Made by a program: the position numbers and the translations under genes. A DNA stretch of 64,000 bases. Origin: Olleya marilimosa CAM030. Its GTDB lineage: Bacteria > Bacteroidota > Bacteroidia > Flavobacteriales > Flavobacteriaceae. Where the stretch lies: contig NZ_JADR01000002.1 in the NCBI RefSeq assembly GCF_000518485.1, forward strand, positions 248,001-312,000, in the 5' to 3' direction. Shown here piece after piece: positions 9,289 to 19,223 of this stretch; the stretch's first letter is position 1; every line of letters begins with the position of its first letter. The notes beneath the pieces are model-generated. The model did no database searches. It was not told where the DNA came from and worked only from the letters and a program-made list of their open reading frames with translations.

Positions 9289-10266
9289 TTAATTAATTTT
9301 TAATGATTTGATAATAGACTCTAACTCTAAAATATAATCACGTTTATTAACTGAAGGTGCAAAAGTAAAACCTTCTAATACTACATAACGGTTATTAATT
9401 TTATCTTCTACCATATAGTTTACAAATGGTCCTGCGTTATATGTGCCTTCAATATCCCAAGTGCTTCTTACTTCGTAAGTAGGCTTGTTATCAATTATAG
9501 TTGTGAATAAAAAAGGTGTATAAGCTTCTTCTGTTTTCATGTAAGACCCATCTATTGGTCCAGGAATATACTTTTTACCCACACTATCTCTAATAGTTAT
9601 AATTTGCTGTGTAATATCACCTTCTTTATCAATTGCATCTAAAGGGACTTGATAAACCATGAAATTATTAGTTCCGGTTGTTAAGTTTTTTCTAACCCAG
9701 AAAAAATCACCATCTTCTTTAGCTATTCTGTATATAGATGGAAACTTAATAGAGATTCCTAATTTTTTTTCAATGTTATTATTTGTATGCAGCGAGTTAT
9801 TAGTTAAGGCTTGACGCGCTTCAATTTCTTGATTTTTAAACGTATCTAAAATTTTATCTTTATTATTCTTTAATACCTCAATTAGCTTAGTATCATTTGG
9901 TCCAGATACAACTATAACTTTTTGTGGTTGTGCATAGGCATCTGTTGCTATTTTAATTTCGGACTTGTCGCTTTTTTCTATTTTTAAAACAATTCTGTTT
10001 TTTGCAGCAAATCCAGAGAATACTTGTGGCGGAATTTGATTAATATCAAACATTGGTTCTGGTTGTGGTAAACCAGGTACTACAGTAGTTAATACGTCTC
10101 TAATAGCGTCTCCAACATTACCATTCCATAACTCGTTATCTACAACAACACTAACATTATACAAGTTTCCTGAAGACTTTGGAACCATACGTTGGTTTTG
10201 TTTTGTCCCTTCGTTGCACGATAATATTGTGCATACTAATACAATTAATACAGCTAATTTTTTCAT
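9289..10266 (-). CDS. DUF4837 family lipoprotein
   Basis: 325 residues starting with a lipoprotein signal (ILSC, Cys17), so probably attached to a membrane outside the cytoplasm. The NELWNGNVGDAIRDVL region and the later PSVNKRDYILELESIIKSL ending are what I recognise as the Bacteroidota family DUF4837, which has no known function. It is last in a probable operon SPOR protein - pgk - lytic transglycosylase - DUF4837 (gap of 25 bp to the transglycosylase gene), ended by the terminator at 9241-9271. The context suggests cell-envelope work, but this is inference. Confidence 0.85.
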   Translation of the reverse strand: MKKLAVLIVLVCTILSCNEGTKQNQRMVPKSSGNLYNVSVVVDNELWNGNVGDAIRDVLTTVVPGLPQPEPMFDINQIPPQVFSGFAAKNRIVLKIEKSDKSEIKIATDAYAQPQKVIVVSGPNDTKLIEVLKNNKDKILDTFKNQEIEARQALTNNSLHTNNNIEKKLGISIKFPSIYRIAKEDGDFFWVRKNLTTGTNNFMVYQVPLDAIDKEGDITQQIITIRDSVGKKYIPGPIDGSYMKTEEAYTPFLFTTIIDNKPTYEVRSTWDIEGTYNAGPFVNYMVEDKINNRYVVLEGFTFAPSVNKRDYILELESIIKSLKIN

Positions 10267-10291
10267 TTTATTATGCTATTTAAATGATTAC

Positions 10292-11875
10292 TTACCCTTT
10301 AGAAACTAAAAGTTTCATTCCTGGTTTTAATTTAGTACCACTAATATCGTTCCAATCTTTAATATTTTGAACAGAAACTCCCGAAAATTTTTGTGAAATA
10401 CTCCACAGACTATCTCCTTGTTGCACTGTATACGTTTTACCGTTTACAGGTTTAGTACTTTTTTTAACCGAAGCTACAGCTTTAGATTGACTTACTGGCA
10501 CACCGTTTCTTGGATATATGGTTAGTCGTTGTCCAATTTTTAAGTTATTGTTTCGTAAACCATTCCATTGCTTAATTTGACTAACTCTAACACCAAATTT
10601 CCTGGCTATTTTACCTAGATAATCACCTTGTTTTACTTTGTAGCGTGTTTTGGTATCAGAATCTAAAAATTGAGGTAATGGTTTTTCTCGCTTATCAAAT
10701 TCTGCTTTAGCATGAGCATATAATTGGTCTTCATTATTTACAAAAGCACCAATAATATTTCTAGGTAAACGTAAGGTGTAATTTTTTCCTTCAATAAAAG
10801 GAATAACATCTAATTTATAGGCTGGATTTAAAAACTGAAGTGTTTCTATCTCTACACCTGTATACTCTGACACTTGATCCAAAGTAATCATTTGTTTAAC
10901 GTGTATGGTATCTGTTTCAATTAAATGAAACTCTGGCTTATGTTGTACAAAACCATGCTCCTTAGCATATTCAAAAATGTACATTGTTGCTAAAAAAGCT
11001 GGCACATAACCTGCTGTTTCTCTTGGTAAATTAGGTCTAATATTCCAATAGTTTTGATAACCTCCAGAACGTCTAATGGCTTTACTTACGTTACCTGGAC
11101 CAGAGTTGTATGCAGCCAAAGCTAAATCCCAATCTCCAAATAATTTATACAGTTTAGATAAATATTGTGAAGCTGCAATAGTTGCTTTAATTGGATCACT
11201 ACGCTCATCCACATAACTACTAACATCTAATCCATACTCTTTACCTGTTGCAAACATAAATTGCCATAAACCAGTTGCTCCAACTCTAGATCTAGCTCTT
11301 GGCTTTAAAGCAGATTCTACAATTGCTAAATACTTCATTTCTAAAGGAATGTCATAATTATCAAGTTCGCGCTCAAACATAGGAAAGTAATAATTACTTA
11401 ATCCCATTAAACGCTCAAATGATTGATGACGATTTTTTAAAAAAGATTTAATAACACTTTCTAAACCAGGATTATACTCGACATTAAAAGGTGTTCTAGC
11501 ATTTAAGCGTGCAAGCCTTGCTTTTAATGTATCTGTAGTTAACTCTGGATAATAAACAGCATCATATTTTAAATCGGAAACGTCTCTGTAAATGGTGTCA
11601 TAAAGTGTATTACTGTATAATTCTTCAAGCCATTTTTTATCAATCTCTGATGCAAATTTATGATCCTCTAATACTTTTGGCAAAGGTTGTAAGCCTTCTA
11701 CTGTTTTTTTAAAGTAAGCTTGACCATCAATTATTGTATCAATAACGTAGTTTTCCCCTTCAATTAATTTATCCTGAGTTAGTCTTGTTTGCGCCTGAAG
11801 TGTATCTTGCGCTACAGTTATTGTTAACCCAAATAGGACTAATAAAAAAGTAATATATGTTTTTAAATGCTGCAT
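10292..11875 (-). CDS. MltD-like lytic transglycosylase with two LysM domains
   Basis: 527 residues: signal peptide (1-22), a linker, an SLT domain with catalytic Glu187 (AIVESALKPRARS), GATGLWQFM (199-207) and AAYNSGPGNV (254-263). Two C-terminal LysM peptidoglycan-binding repeats start near 412 (YKVKQGDYLGKIARKFGV) and 482 (YTVQQGDSLWSISQKF). It cleaves the glycan strand to 1,6-anhydro-muramyl ends in the periplasm. Length and order match MltD. It lies 37 bp after pgk, an unusual but close pairing. Confidence 0.95.
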   Translation of the reverse strand: MQHLKTYITFLLVLFGLTITVAQDTLQAQTRLTQDKLIEGENYVIDTIIDGQAYFKKTVEGLQPLPKVLEDHKFASEIDKKWLEELYSNTLYDTIYRDVSDLKYDAVYYPELTTDTLKARLARLNARTPFNVEYNPGLESVIKSFLKNRHQSFERLMGLSNYYFPMFERELDNYDIPLEMKYLAIVESALKPRARSRVGATGLWQFMFATGKEYGLDVSSYVDERSDPIKATIAASQYLSKLYKLFGDWDLALAAYNSGPGNVSKAIRRSGGYQNYWNIRPNLPRETAGYVPAFLATMYIFEYAKEHGFVQHKPEFHLIETDTIHVKQMITLDQVSEYTGVEIETLQFLNPAYKLDVIPFIEGKNYTLRLPRNIIGAFVNNEDQLYAHAKAEFDKREKPLPQFLDSDTKTRYKVKQGDYLGKIARKFGVRVSQIKQWNGLRNNNLKIGQRLTIYPRNGVPVSQSKAVASVKKSTKPVNGKTYTVQQGDSLWSISQKFSGVSVQNIKDWNDISGTKLKPGMKLLVSKG

Positions 11876-11912
11876 TTATTATTTGTTAGGTTTTATGCTA
11901 TAACGTTTTCTT

Positions 11913-13100
11913 TTAGTCTAAAATTGCAGCAATTCCTGGAAGGGTTTTACCTTCTAAACTTTCTAGCATAGCTCCTCCTCCTGTACTTACGTAGCTTACT
12001 TTGTTTTCAAATCCAAATTGTTTTACAGCAGCTACAGAGTCACCACCTCCAACAAGAGAAAACGCTCCATTTTTAGTTGCTTCTGCTATAGAGTTACCTA
12101 ATTCTATGGTTCCATTAGCAAAATTTTCCATTTCAAACACACCTAAAGGACCATTCCAAAGTATGGTTTTACATTGCATTACTACATCATGAAATATAGC
12201 TTTGGATTTTGGACCAGCGTCTAAACCTTGCCATCCATCTGGTATTTTATTAACATCCACAACTTGTGTGTCTGCGTCATTACTAAAAGCATTTGCTGCC
12301 AAAACATCTACAGGTAAATGTATTTGTACGTTTTTAGCTTTAGCTTGCTTTAAAATATCTAATGCTAACTCCATTTTATCATCTTCGCAAATAGAATCTC
12401 CTACACTACCACCTTGGGCTTTGATAAAGGTAAACGTCATACCACCTCCAATAATTAAATGGTCCACTTTATCTAAAATGTTTTCTATTATTGTAATTTT
12501 TGAAGATACTTTGGCTCCACCAAGTACTGCTAGTACAGGTTTTTCGCCAGTTTTCATTACTTTTTCAATACTTTTAATTTCTTGTTCTAACAGGTATCCA
12601 AAACATTTTTTTTCTGGAAAAAACTGTGCAATTATTGTTGTAGACGCGTGCGCTCTGTGTGCAGTTCCAAAAGCATCATTTACATAAATGTCTCCTAGTT
12701 TGGCTAATTTTTCCGCGAAAGCGACATCTCCTTTGGTTTCTTCTTCATGAAAACGCAAATTTTCTAAAATAAGTATTTTTCCTGGCTCAAGGTTAGCTGC
12801 AGCTTTTTCAGCATCTTCACCTACACAGTTAGACACAAACTGAGTCTCTACTCCAATAATATCTTCTACTTTATTTACAATGTGCTTTAATGAAAACTCG
12901 TCTTGCACGCCTTTTGGTCGACCTAAATGTGACATTAAAATACAACTTCCGCCATCTTCTAATATTTTAATTATGGTTGGTTTTGCTGCTTGTATTCTGG
13001 TCGCATCTGAAACATTAAATTCCGCATCTAAGGGAACATTAAAGTCTACACGGATTAAAGCTTTTTTGTTTTTAAAATTAAAGTCGTTAAGTGTTTTCAT
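11913..13100 (-). CDS. pgk: Phosphoglycerate kinase
   Basis: 395 residues, standard for bacterial Pgk. It shows the N-terminal substrate-binding RVDFNVPLD (17-25), [32 protein letters not shown] and the C-terminal nucleotide-binding [11 protein letters not shown] and STGGGAMLE motifs. It makes ATP and 3-phosphoglycerate from 1,3-bisphosphoglycerate in glycolysis. The gene lies 15 bp after the SPOR-ended secreted protein and 37 bp before a lytic transglycosylase. It is not beside gap or tpi. Confidence 0.98.
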   Translation of the reverse strand: MKTLNDFNFKNKKALIRVDFNVPLDAEFNVSDATRIQAAKPTIIKILEDGGSCILMSHLGRPKGVQDEFSLKHIVNKVEDIIGVETQFVSNCVGEDAEKAAANLEPGKILILENLRFHEEETKGDVAFAEKLAKLGDIYVNDAFGTAHRAHASTTIIAQFFPEKKCFGYLLEQEIKSIEKVMKTGEKPVLAVLGGAKVSSKITIIENILDKVDHLIIGGGMTFTFIKAQGGSVGDSICEDDKMELALDILKQAKAKNVQIHLPVDVLAANAFSNDADTQVVDVNKIPDGWQGLDAGPKSKAIFHDVVMQCKTILWNGPLGVFEMENFANGTIELGNSIAEATKNGAFSLVGGGDSVAAVKQFGFENKVSYVSTGGGAMLESLEGKTLPGIAAILD

Positions 13101-13115
13101 TTGTTTTCTATGTTT

Positions 13116-14690
13116 TTAGTCTAGGTTTGCTTTTAAAACCCAAGTATCTCTATATCTATAATTTGTTTTTAAATCTTCTGCCATTTTAAAGGCTTCTTCT
13201 GCTGTATCACTTCTTAGTAAATACACATAATTCCAGCTATTTTTGGGATTAATAAAAGCATTAGCTTTAAATCCTTTTGTTATTAAGTTATCAGTCCATT
13301 TTTTTGCTCTCAAATTTTCTGCAAAAACACCAGTAACAACATAATAACCGCCTTCAATACCTGCAATAGCAGTAGATTTTTTGTTTTGTAAATATCTAAA
13401 GGCTTTAGATTTAAGTCCTCGTTTGGTGTAGCTGTATGGCTGACGTTTCTTTTTAGTGTTATAACTTGGTACTGTTTCTGGTTGTGATCTTACAATCTCT
13501 GGAGATACATTAGCTGTTTGGCTTGCGTTTGGGTTATTATCTTGTACAATGTCATCAAAATAATTTTGAGCAATTTCGGTTTGAAATGCTGTAAAATATA
13601 GATAAAATCTATCTGATTGTGTTTTTAACCTAAGTGTTGTTTGACTGGTATTGTTATTAATTATTGCGTTGTTATAGTTTGGTATATCTAGCTTAGCAAT
13701 GTCAAAACCCAAAGTATTCTCACTGTTGGGTAGTCGATCTCTGTTTTTTATACTGTTATTTGTAATTGAACTATTAAAAAAGTTTTGTTGATAACGTGCA
13801 CCATTACTTAAAGATTGGAAACTTCCATCACGTTGTTTTATAATTGCAAAATCGTCTCCTTCTAGTGAGGAATCTCCTTCTAGAGCAGACAGGACTACAG
13901 TTGTTTTTACACTTCCTTTTTCTACGGATTTAAAATTGTTAAACTCTAAATCTAAAGGTTCTTGTTTATTAATTAATGCAAAACCATGATAGGTGGATAT
14001 GTATTTAGGATTATCCGTAGGTGATTGGTACACCACGTATAACATCCAACCTGCTGCACTACCACCAGACAAATAGCCTTCTGTAGCCTTTACATTTGCA
14101 ACGACATAATCTCCTGATTTGTTTTCTGCTTGTTTTAATAATGATGTTACATCAGCATAACAAACATATGGCGCATTAATAGCATGTGTTGGATCTGTCG
14201 ACCCATCGTAAATAACTTCACCAGTTATATCCTGATACTCTTGATTAGGTAATTTAAATTTTATCTGATTAATTATTGTAGATCGCCCTCCACTACCACG
14301 ATAATCATAATTACCCTTTTGTTCTTTACGAGTTCCTTTCTCGTAGGCATATGTTGCTGTCCAATACAATCCTGCATATGCTATTTTTTTAAAGTCATCT
14401 GGTAACGTTAAAGTGGCTTGACTAGAGCTAAAGGTTTCAGTATCTCTATCAATATCAACATAACGCATTTTAGTGTCGTCGTTATTAACCGTTAAATCAT
14501 TAAAAGCATCCTTATCGTCTTGGCTTAAAATGTTATTTCCAATGACAGCTATATCTCCAAAAATATAAAACTCGTTTTGAGATTTAAAGGCAAGCCCACC
14601 ATTAGTAACTGAATTTAATTGTTCAGTTTCTTGAGCCATAACATGGTAAGTTCCTGTTATTATAAAAAGTAAGCCAAATAACTTTTTCAT
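13116..14690 (-). CDS. Secreted protein with a C-terminal SPOR-like domain (paralog A)
   Basis: 524 residues with a signal peptide (1-19, ending MAQ). A large N-terminal part (about 25-370) has blocks such as GLYWTATYAYEKGTR, INAPYVCYADVT and GGSAAGWMLYVVYQ. A short Pro/Asn-rich linker follows, then a C-terminal ~80 residues beginning GGYYVVTGVF that look like a SPOR fold. SPOR domains bind denuded septal glycan. The N-terminal part is shared, block for block, with the gene at 17321-19090. I do not know its function; the repeated W/Y/G blocks suggest an extracellular beta-rich domain. Confidence 0.8.
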   Translation of the reverse strand: MKKLFGLLFIITGTYHVMAQETEQLNSVTNGGLAFKSQNEFYIFGDIAVIGNNILSQDDKDAFNDLTVNNDDTKMRYVDIDRDTETFSSSQATLTLPDDFKKIAYAGLYWTATYAYEKGTRKEQKGNYDYRGSGGRSTIINQIKFKLPNQEYQDITGEVIYDGSTDPTHAINAPYVCYADVTSLLKQAENKSGDYVVANVKATEGYLSGGSAAGWMLYVVYQSPTDNPKYISTYHGFALINKQEPLDLEFNNFKSVEKGSVKTTVVLSALEGDSSLEGDDFAIIKQRDGSFQSLSNGARYQQNFFNSSITNNSIKNRDRLPNSENTLGFDIAKLDIPNYNNAIINNNTSQTTLRLKTQSDRFYLYFTAFQTEIAQNYFDDIVQDNNPNASQTANVSPEIVRSQPETVPSYNTKKKRQPYSYTKRGLKSKAFRYLQNKKSTAIAGIEGGYYVVTGVFAENLRAKKWTDNLITKGFKANAFINPKNSWNYVYLLRSDTAEEAFKMAEDLKTNYRYRDTWVLKANLD

Positions 14691-14805
14691 TTTAAAGATA
14701 TTGAACGATTAATAATCCTCAAATATATACAAATACTGCCATACTTTAAATTTGTTAAGCTAAAATCAATTTTTAATAAAAATAGTTTTTCAATAATAGG
14801 AAAAC

Positions 14806-14813
14806 TATATTTG
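14806..14813 (+). promoter_or_regulatory. -7 element (TATATTTG) before holB
   Basis: TATATTTG fits TAnnTTTG and ends only 4 bases before the holB ATG at 14818, predicting an essentially leaderless mRNA. No clear -33 element was seen. Confidence 0.5.
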
Positions 14814-14817
14814 CGTT

Positions 14818-15972
14818 ATGCTTTTTAGTGATATTTTAGGATTAAATCATATTAAAAAACACTTAACAACAAGTGCTAATAATGGTCGTATACCACACGC
14901 CCAACTATTTGTTGGACCTGAGGGTTCCGGAACCTTACCTATGGCTATTGCTTATGCACAATATATTTTGTGTAAAAATAGTACAGGAGAAAATTTAGGA
15001 GAAAACGAAGCTTGTAACTTAAGGTTTAATAATTTTTCTCATCCAGATTTACACTTTGCATTTCCTGTAACTACAACAGATAAGGTAAAAAAACATCCCG
15101 TTTCTTCTTATTTTTTAGAAGAATGGAGACAACTTTTAAAAGAACAACTTTACGGAAATTTATTTGATTGGTACAGATTATTAGGTGTTGACAATAAACA
15201 AGGTCAAATTGGTGTTGACGAAGCTTTAGATATTGTCAAAGCTTTAAGCCTTAAGTCTTATGAAGGTGGTTATAAAGTCATGCTAATTTGGATGGCTGAA
15301 AAAATGAATACACAAGCTGCCAATAAACTGCTTAAACTAATTGAAGAACCACCAAATAACACGGTTTTTATTTTAATTGCTGAAGAAGAAGAACAGATAA
15401 TTAACACGATTAGGTCACGTTGTCAAATTTTACATTTTCCACCATTAGCGGAAGATGATATTAAAGCAGGACTAGTTAAACAATTTAATCTTGATGATGC
15501 AACTGCAACCAAAATTGCACATCAAGCAGATGGTAATTACAATAAAGCTTGCGATTTAGTCTATCATGATAGCGAAGATGACCAATTTGAAAAATGGTTT
15601 ATTTTTTGGATTCGTGCTGCTTTTAAAGCAAAAGGAAACAAAGCTGCAATACATGATTTAATTGGATGGAGCGAAGATATTGCTAAAACTGGACGAGAAA
15701 CACAAAAACAATTTTTAAACTTTTGTTTGGACTTTTTTAGACAAGCTATGCTATTAAATTATGGTGCTGAGGAGTTAGTTTATTTTGAAACTAAAAGCAA
15801 AAATTTTGACATCGCTAAATTTGCGCCTTTTATTCATAACAATAATATTATGGATATTTCCACCGAGTTAAATGATGCTATTTATCATATAGAACGTAAC
15901 GGTAATTCTAAAATAATACTAACAGATTTAAGTATTAAATTAACACGATTACTACACGCTAAACAAGATTAA
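14818..15972 (+). CDS. holB: DNA polymerase III subunit delta'
   Basis: 384 residues, AAA+ clamp-loader fold. HIKKHLTTSANNGRIPHAQLFVG, the sensor-like AANKLLKLIEEPPNNTVFIL and IRSRCQIL are characteristic. The P-loop region reads GPEGSGTLPMA, lacking the usual GKT, as expected for the non-ATPase delta' subunit. It helps load the sliding clamp during replication. First of three plus-strand genes; the lipid kinase follows 1 bp after its stop, so translation is probably coupled. Confidence 0.93.
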   Translation: MLFSDILGLNHIKKHLTTSANNGRIPHAQLFVGPEGSGTLPMAIAYAQYILCKNSTGENLGENEACNLRFNNFSHPDLHFAFPVTTTDKVKKHPVSSYFLEEWRQLLKEQLYGNLFDWYRLLGVDNKQGQIGVDEALDIVKALSLKSYEGGYKVMLIWMAEKMNTQAANKLLKLIEEPPNNTVFILIAEEEEQIINTIRSRCQILHFPPLAEDDIKAGLVKQFNLDDATATKIAHQADGNYNKACDLVYHDSEDDQFEKWFIFWIRAAFKAKGNKAAIHDLIGWSEDIAKTGRETQKQFLNFCLDFFRQAMLLNYGAEELVYFETKSKNFDIAKFAPFIHNNNIMDISTELNDAIYHIERNGNSKIILTDLSIKLTRLLHAKQD

Positions 15973-15973
15973 A

Positions 15974-16891
15974 TTGACAGTAAAACGCAATTTTTTTGTG
16001 ATCATTAATCCTGTTTCTGGTAATGGACATGGAAAAAGGGTTTGGCAAAAAATACAACCCAAACTAAATCTTTATTATAATATAACTTTTTGTTTTACCT
16101 CACATCAAAATCATGAGATTGACATCACACACGAAGCCTTAAAAAATGGTCATAAACATTTTATAATTATTGGTGGTGATGGTACATTAAACAATTTTAT
16201 TAATGGTGTGTTTTCTCAACAATACATAGACACAAAATCCATAACTTTTGGAATTATACCTATTGGCACAGGTAACGATTGGGTTAAAACACATGGTATT
16301 TCTAAAAATATTAATAAAGCCTTAGACATTATTATAAATAACAAAACTAACACACAAGATGTTGGTTGCATTAATTACCTAAATAAAAACATCCAAAATA
16401 AATATTTTATAAATCTTGCAGGTATAGGGTTTGATGGATTAGTGGTAAATATTGTTAATAAAAACAGGACTTTTGGTAAATTAACTTACATTTTAGGAGC
16501 AGTAAAGGGATTATTTAAATATCATTTTTTTGAAACTAGAGTATCTTTAAATTCTGAAGTAATTACAAGTAAGGCTTGCTTTATGATACAGATTGGAATC
16601 TGTAAATACACAGGATCAGGAATGCAATTAACACATTTGGCTAACCCAAAAGATGGTTTGTTTGACATCACCATTGCTACTAGCTTTTACAAATGGGATA
16701 TTATAAAAAATATTTTTAAATTATTTAATGGTAAAATTGTCAAGCATAAACATGTTAAAACTTTTAAAACCAAAAGACTAGTAATAGAAACCAGTAATAA
16801 AAACACTTATTTTCAAGCTGATGGAGAGCAAATTTGTTCAGGTAAAATAGAAGCTTTTATCCTACCAAATGCGATCCAGTTTTACAGCTAA
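15974..16891 (+). CDS. Diacylglycerol/sphingosine kinase-family lipid kinase
   Basis: 305 residues of the YegS/DgkB type: INPVSGNGHGKR (11-22), GGDGTLNNFINGV (the kinase glycine loop) and GIIPIGTGNDW are all present. A C-terminal beta domain ends in ADGEQICSGKIEAFILP. It phosphorylates a membrane lipid such as diacylglycerol. The start is a TTG one base after the holB stop; no ATG lies close enough to keep the INPVSG strand, so TTG is likely genuine. Substrate is not predictable. Confidence 0.9.
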   Translation: MTVKRNFFVIINPVSGNGHGKRVWQKIQPKLNLYYNITFCFTSHQNHEIDITHEALKNGHKHFIIIGGDGTLNNFINGVFSQQYIDTKSITFGIIPIGTGNDWVKTHGISKNINKALDIIINNKTNTQDVGCINYLNKNIQNKYFINLAGIGFDGLVVNIVNKNRTFGKLTYILGAVKGLFKYHFFETRVSLNSEVITSKACFMIQIGICKYTGSGMQLTHLANPKDGLFDITIATSFYKWDIIKNIFKLFNGKIVKHKHVKTFKTKRLVIETSNKNTYFQADGEQICSGKIEAFILPNAIQFYS

Positions 16892-16924
16892 TACTTAACC
16901 ATTAATTATAAACTAACCATACTT

Positions 16925-17320
16925 ATGAATAACTTACTTAATAACATTACAGAAATAATTTTACTACTTTTTTTAGCCATTACTTTTTTACAATCTGGAT
17001 ACGACAAAATATCGGATTGGAAAGGTAATATTGAGTGGTTAAAAGGTCATTTTTCTAAAACTTTTATGGCTAATATGGTACCATTAAATGTAGCTATAAT
17101 ATTAGTTTTAGAGACTATTGCTGGTCTTTTTGCTATAATAGGTTGCATTACTTTGGTTATAGATAGTAATACTAGTTTTGGCTTCTATTCGGCAATTTTA
17201 AGCGCTATAACCTTATTGCTATTACTGTTTGGACAACGTGTTGCAAAGGATTATGATGGAGCAAGAACTATTGTTATTTATTTAATACCAACCTTAATGG
17301 CTTTATACCTTCTAAAATAA
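16925..17320 (+). CDS. DoxX-like small membrane protein
   Basis: 131 residues with four membrane segments (about 6-24, 50-72, 78-100, 112-130). It has an FLQSGYDKISDWKGNIEWLKGHF block after helix 1, typical of DoxX/DUF6041-like proteins in this phylum. Function unknown; some DoxX relatives take part in quinone-linked redox reactions. It ends directly against the stop of the convergent paralog B gene with no spacer, and I saw no hairpin terminator between them. Confidence 0.75.
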   Translation: MNNLLNNITEIILLLFLAITFLQSGYDKISDWKGNIEWLKGHFSKTFMANMVPLNVAIILVLETIAGLFAIIGCITLVIDSNTSFGFYSAILSAITLLLLLFGQRVAKDYDGARTIVIYLIPTLMALYLLK

Positions 17321-19090
17321 TTAATACTCCTCCATATTTACTTTAAACACCCAATTTTGTTTAAAAAGCGGATGACTAAGTAGTGTTTTATGTTGCATGT
17401 AAGCGTCATAAAAATTTTCGGTTTGAAAGACATAAACATAAAATAACTGCTTAGACTCATCTATTAAAATTTGGCTATCATAACCTTTTTCTTTTAAATG
17501 TTTTTGCCAATTCACAGCATTTTTAGCTTCAGAAAACAGCTTATTAACAACGTAATAACCCTTTTTAGCACCTTCTATTAACGCTGCGTTTTTTTCTAAT
17601 AATAGCTTAAAAGCTTGTGTTTCAAGTGGTTTATCTTCCAATTTTAATGCTTTTGCGTAAGATGAGGATGTAATTAAGACTTCCCCTTTTGCTAAAGTTT
17701 CAATTTGAGATTTTGATGTGGCTATCTCACTAGTCATAGGACTTACAAACTCTTGCTTTACAGGTTGTATTAATTTTTCCGGCTGCTTTAATGTTACCGG
17801 TTTAACTGTTATTAATGCTTTTTGGGCTTTATCAATAGTTTTAGTTTCTGTTTTAGAAATGACTTCAATGGGTTGTTCCATAACCTTAACTTCTTTTTTT
17901 AAAGGTGTTAAATCTGGTTCCGGAATTATTTTTTCAGAAGTTAATACTACCGCATTAAGAGGAGTATTTATTTCAATTTCCTTAAAAAATGATTCACTAA
18001 TTTCAGTTTCAAATGCTGCAAAAAACAGATAAAATCGGTCTTGTTTTGTATTAAAAATTAATTCAACTGTCTCTGTTCCGTTAACAATCACAGCATCCTT
18101 ATTAGTTGGCAAAGTTACAGTTGCGATATCAAAACCTAATGTATTACTACTATTAGGATATCGTGTACTATCAAGCGTATTGGAGGATGTTATTTGGCTA
18201 CTAAAAAAGTTATCTTTATCTCGTTCCTCAGAGCGTAATTGCCAGGTTTTTTTAGTCGTTGGATTAGCTAAGATACATTGATCATCTGTTAATACAGAAT
18301 CGCCTTCTAAAGTTGCTAAAACTAAGTCTGTAGTAGTTAAACCTTTTTCAGGTGTTTTAAAATTATCTAAACCTATTATTTCAGGGTCATTACCAATGTG
18401 TGAAAACCCATTAAATGTGGTGATATATTTAGGTGTTTTAGTTGCAGTTTCATAAACCACATATAACATCCAACCAGCAGCACTACCACCAGACACAAAA
18501 CCTTCTGTTGCATTTATATTAGCAACAGTATAAGTACCATTAATAATTTTAGCGTTTTGTAACTGTTTAGTCACATCTGCATAGCAAACATAAGGCGCAT
18601 TTAAAGCAAAAGCAGAGTGTTTTGCACCATCAAATAAGACTTTACCTGATATATTTTGATAGTTATCATCTGGTAATTTAAGCTTTATTTTGTTAATTAA
18701 AGACCTGTTTCTCTGGCGATTACCTTGAAAATAATATTGAGAATTTTCCTCTCTTCTAGTTCCTTTTATATAACTATATGTAGCAGACCAATATAACACT
18801 GCATAAGCTATTTTTAATTGATTATCAGGTAGTTGTAGATTTGCAGAACTGGAAGAAAACGTGGAACTATCCTTATCAATATCCACGTATACCATATCAA
18901 TATCATCGTTGGTTAATAAATGATCATTGTAGGGTGTTTGTTTCTCCTTACTTAATATGTTATTACCTATTGCTGTAGCATCACCATAAATATAAAACGC
19001 CTTTTGCGTTGTAAAAGGGACTGCTTGTTGAGCATAAGTAAATGAAAACATAGAAAACAAGATAGCACAGTGCACAAGCAAGCCTCTCAT
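17321..19090 (-). CDS. Secreted protein with a C-terminal SPOR-like domain (paralog B)
   Basis: 589 residues, signal peptide about 1-20. The N-terminal region parallels paralog A: FYIYGDATAIGNNILS, LYWSATYSYIKGTR, NAPYVCYADVT, GGSAAGWMLYVVYET, SNTLGFDIA. It carries a longer Pro/Lys-rich linker (about 380-470), then a SPOR-like end starting KGYYVVNKLF. The linker differs greatly from paralog A, while N-terminal blocks are conserved, suggesting the beta-rich domain is the functional constant. Convergent with the DoxX gene. Confidence 0.8.
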   Translation of the reverse strand: MRGLLVHCAILFSMFSFTYAQQAVPFTTQKAFYIYGDATAIGNNILSKEKQTPYNDHLLTNDDIDMVYVDIDKDSSTFSSSSANLQLPDNQLKIAYAVLYWSATYSYIKGTRREENSQYYFQGNRQRNRSLINKIKLKLPDDNYQNISGKVLFDGAKHSAFALNAPYVCYADVTKQLQNAKIINGTYTVANINATEGFVSGGSAAGWMLYVVYETATKTPKYITTFNGFSHIGNDPEIIGLDNFKTPEKGLTTTDLVLATLEGDSVLTDDQCILANPTTKKTWQLRSEERDKDNFFSSQITSSNTLDSTRYPNSSNTLGFDIATVTLPTNKDAVIVNGTETVELIFNTKQDRFYLFFAAFETEISESFFKEIEINTPLNAVVLTSEKIIPEPDLTPLKKEVKVMEQPIEVISKTETKTIDKAQKALITVKPVTLKQPEKLIQPVKQEFVSPMTSEIATSKSQIETLAKGEVLITSSSYAKALKLEDKPLETQAFKLLLEKNAALIEGAKKGYYVVNKLFSEAKNAVNWQKHLKEKGYDSQILIDESKQLFYVYVFQTENFYDAYMQHKTLLSHPLFKQNWVFKVNMEEY

Positions 19091-19173
19091 AGTTTGTATT
19101 GAATATAATTAATAGCGCACTAAATATAACTATTTATAATAAAAGGACTGATATTTAAAGTATTATAAATAAA

Positions 19174-19205
19174 AAAAGGCGATTAACCGTAGTTAATCGC
19201 CTTTT
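19174..19205 (-). terminator. Terminator of the OmpH-like gene
   Basis: A 14-bp stem, AAAAGGCGATTAAC with GTTAATCGCCTTTT around a 4-base loop, followed on the minus strand by seven T. It lies 19 bases after the stop at 19224. Confidence 0.9.
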
Positions 19206-19223
19206 AAAAAGTTGTATGACGTC

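Noticed and set aside
12202-12687. 161-codon plus-strand frame within pgk
   Set aside because: Antisense shadow of a well-recognised gene; no start context or known family.
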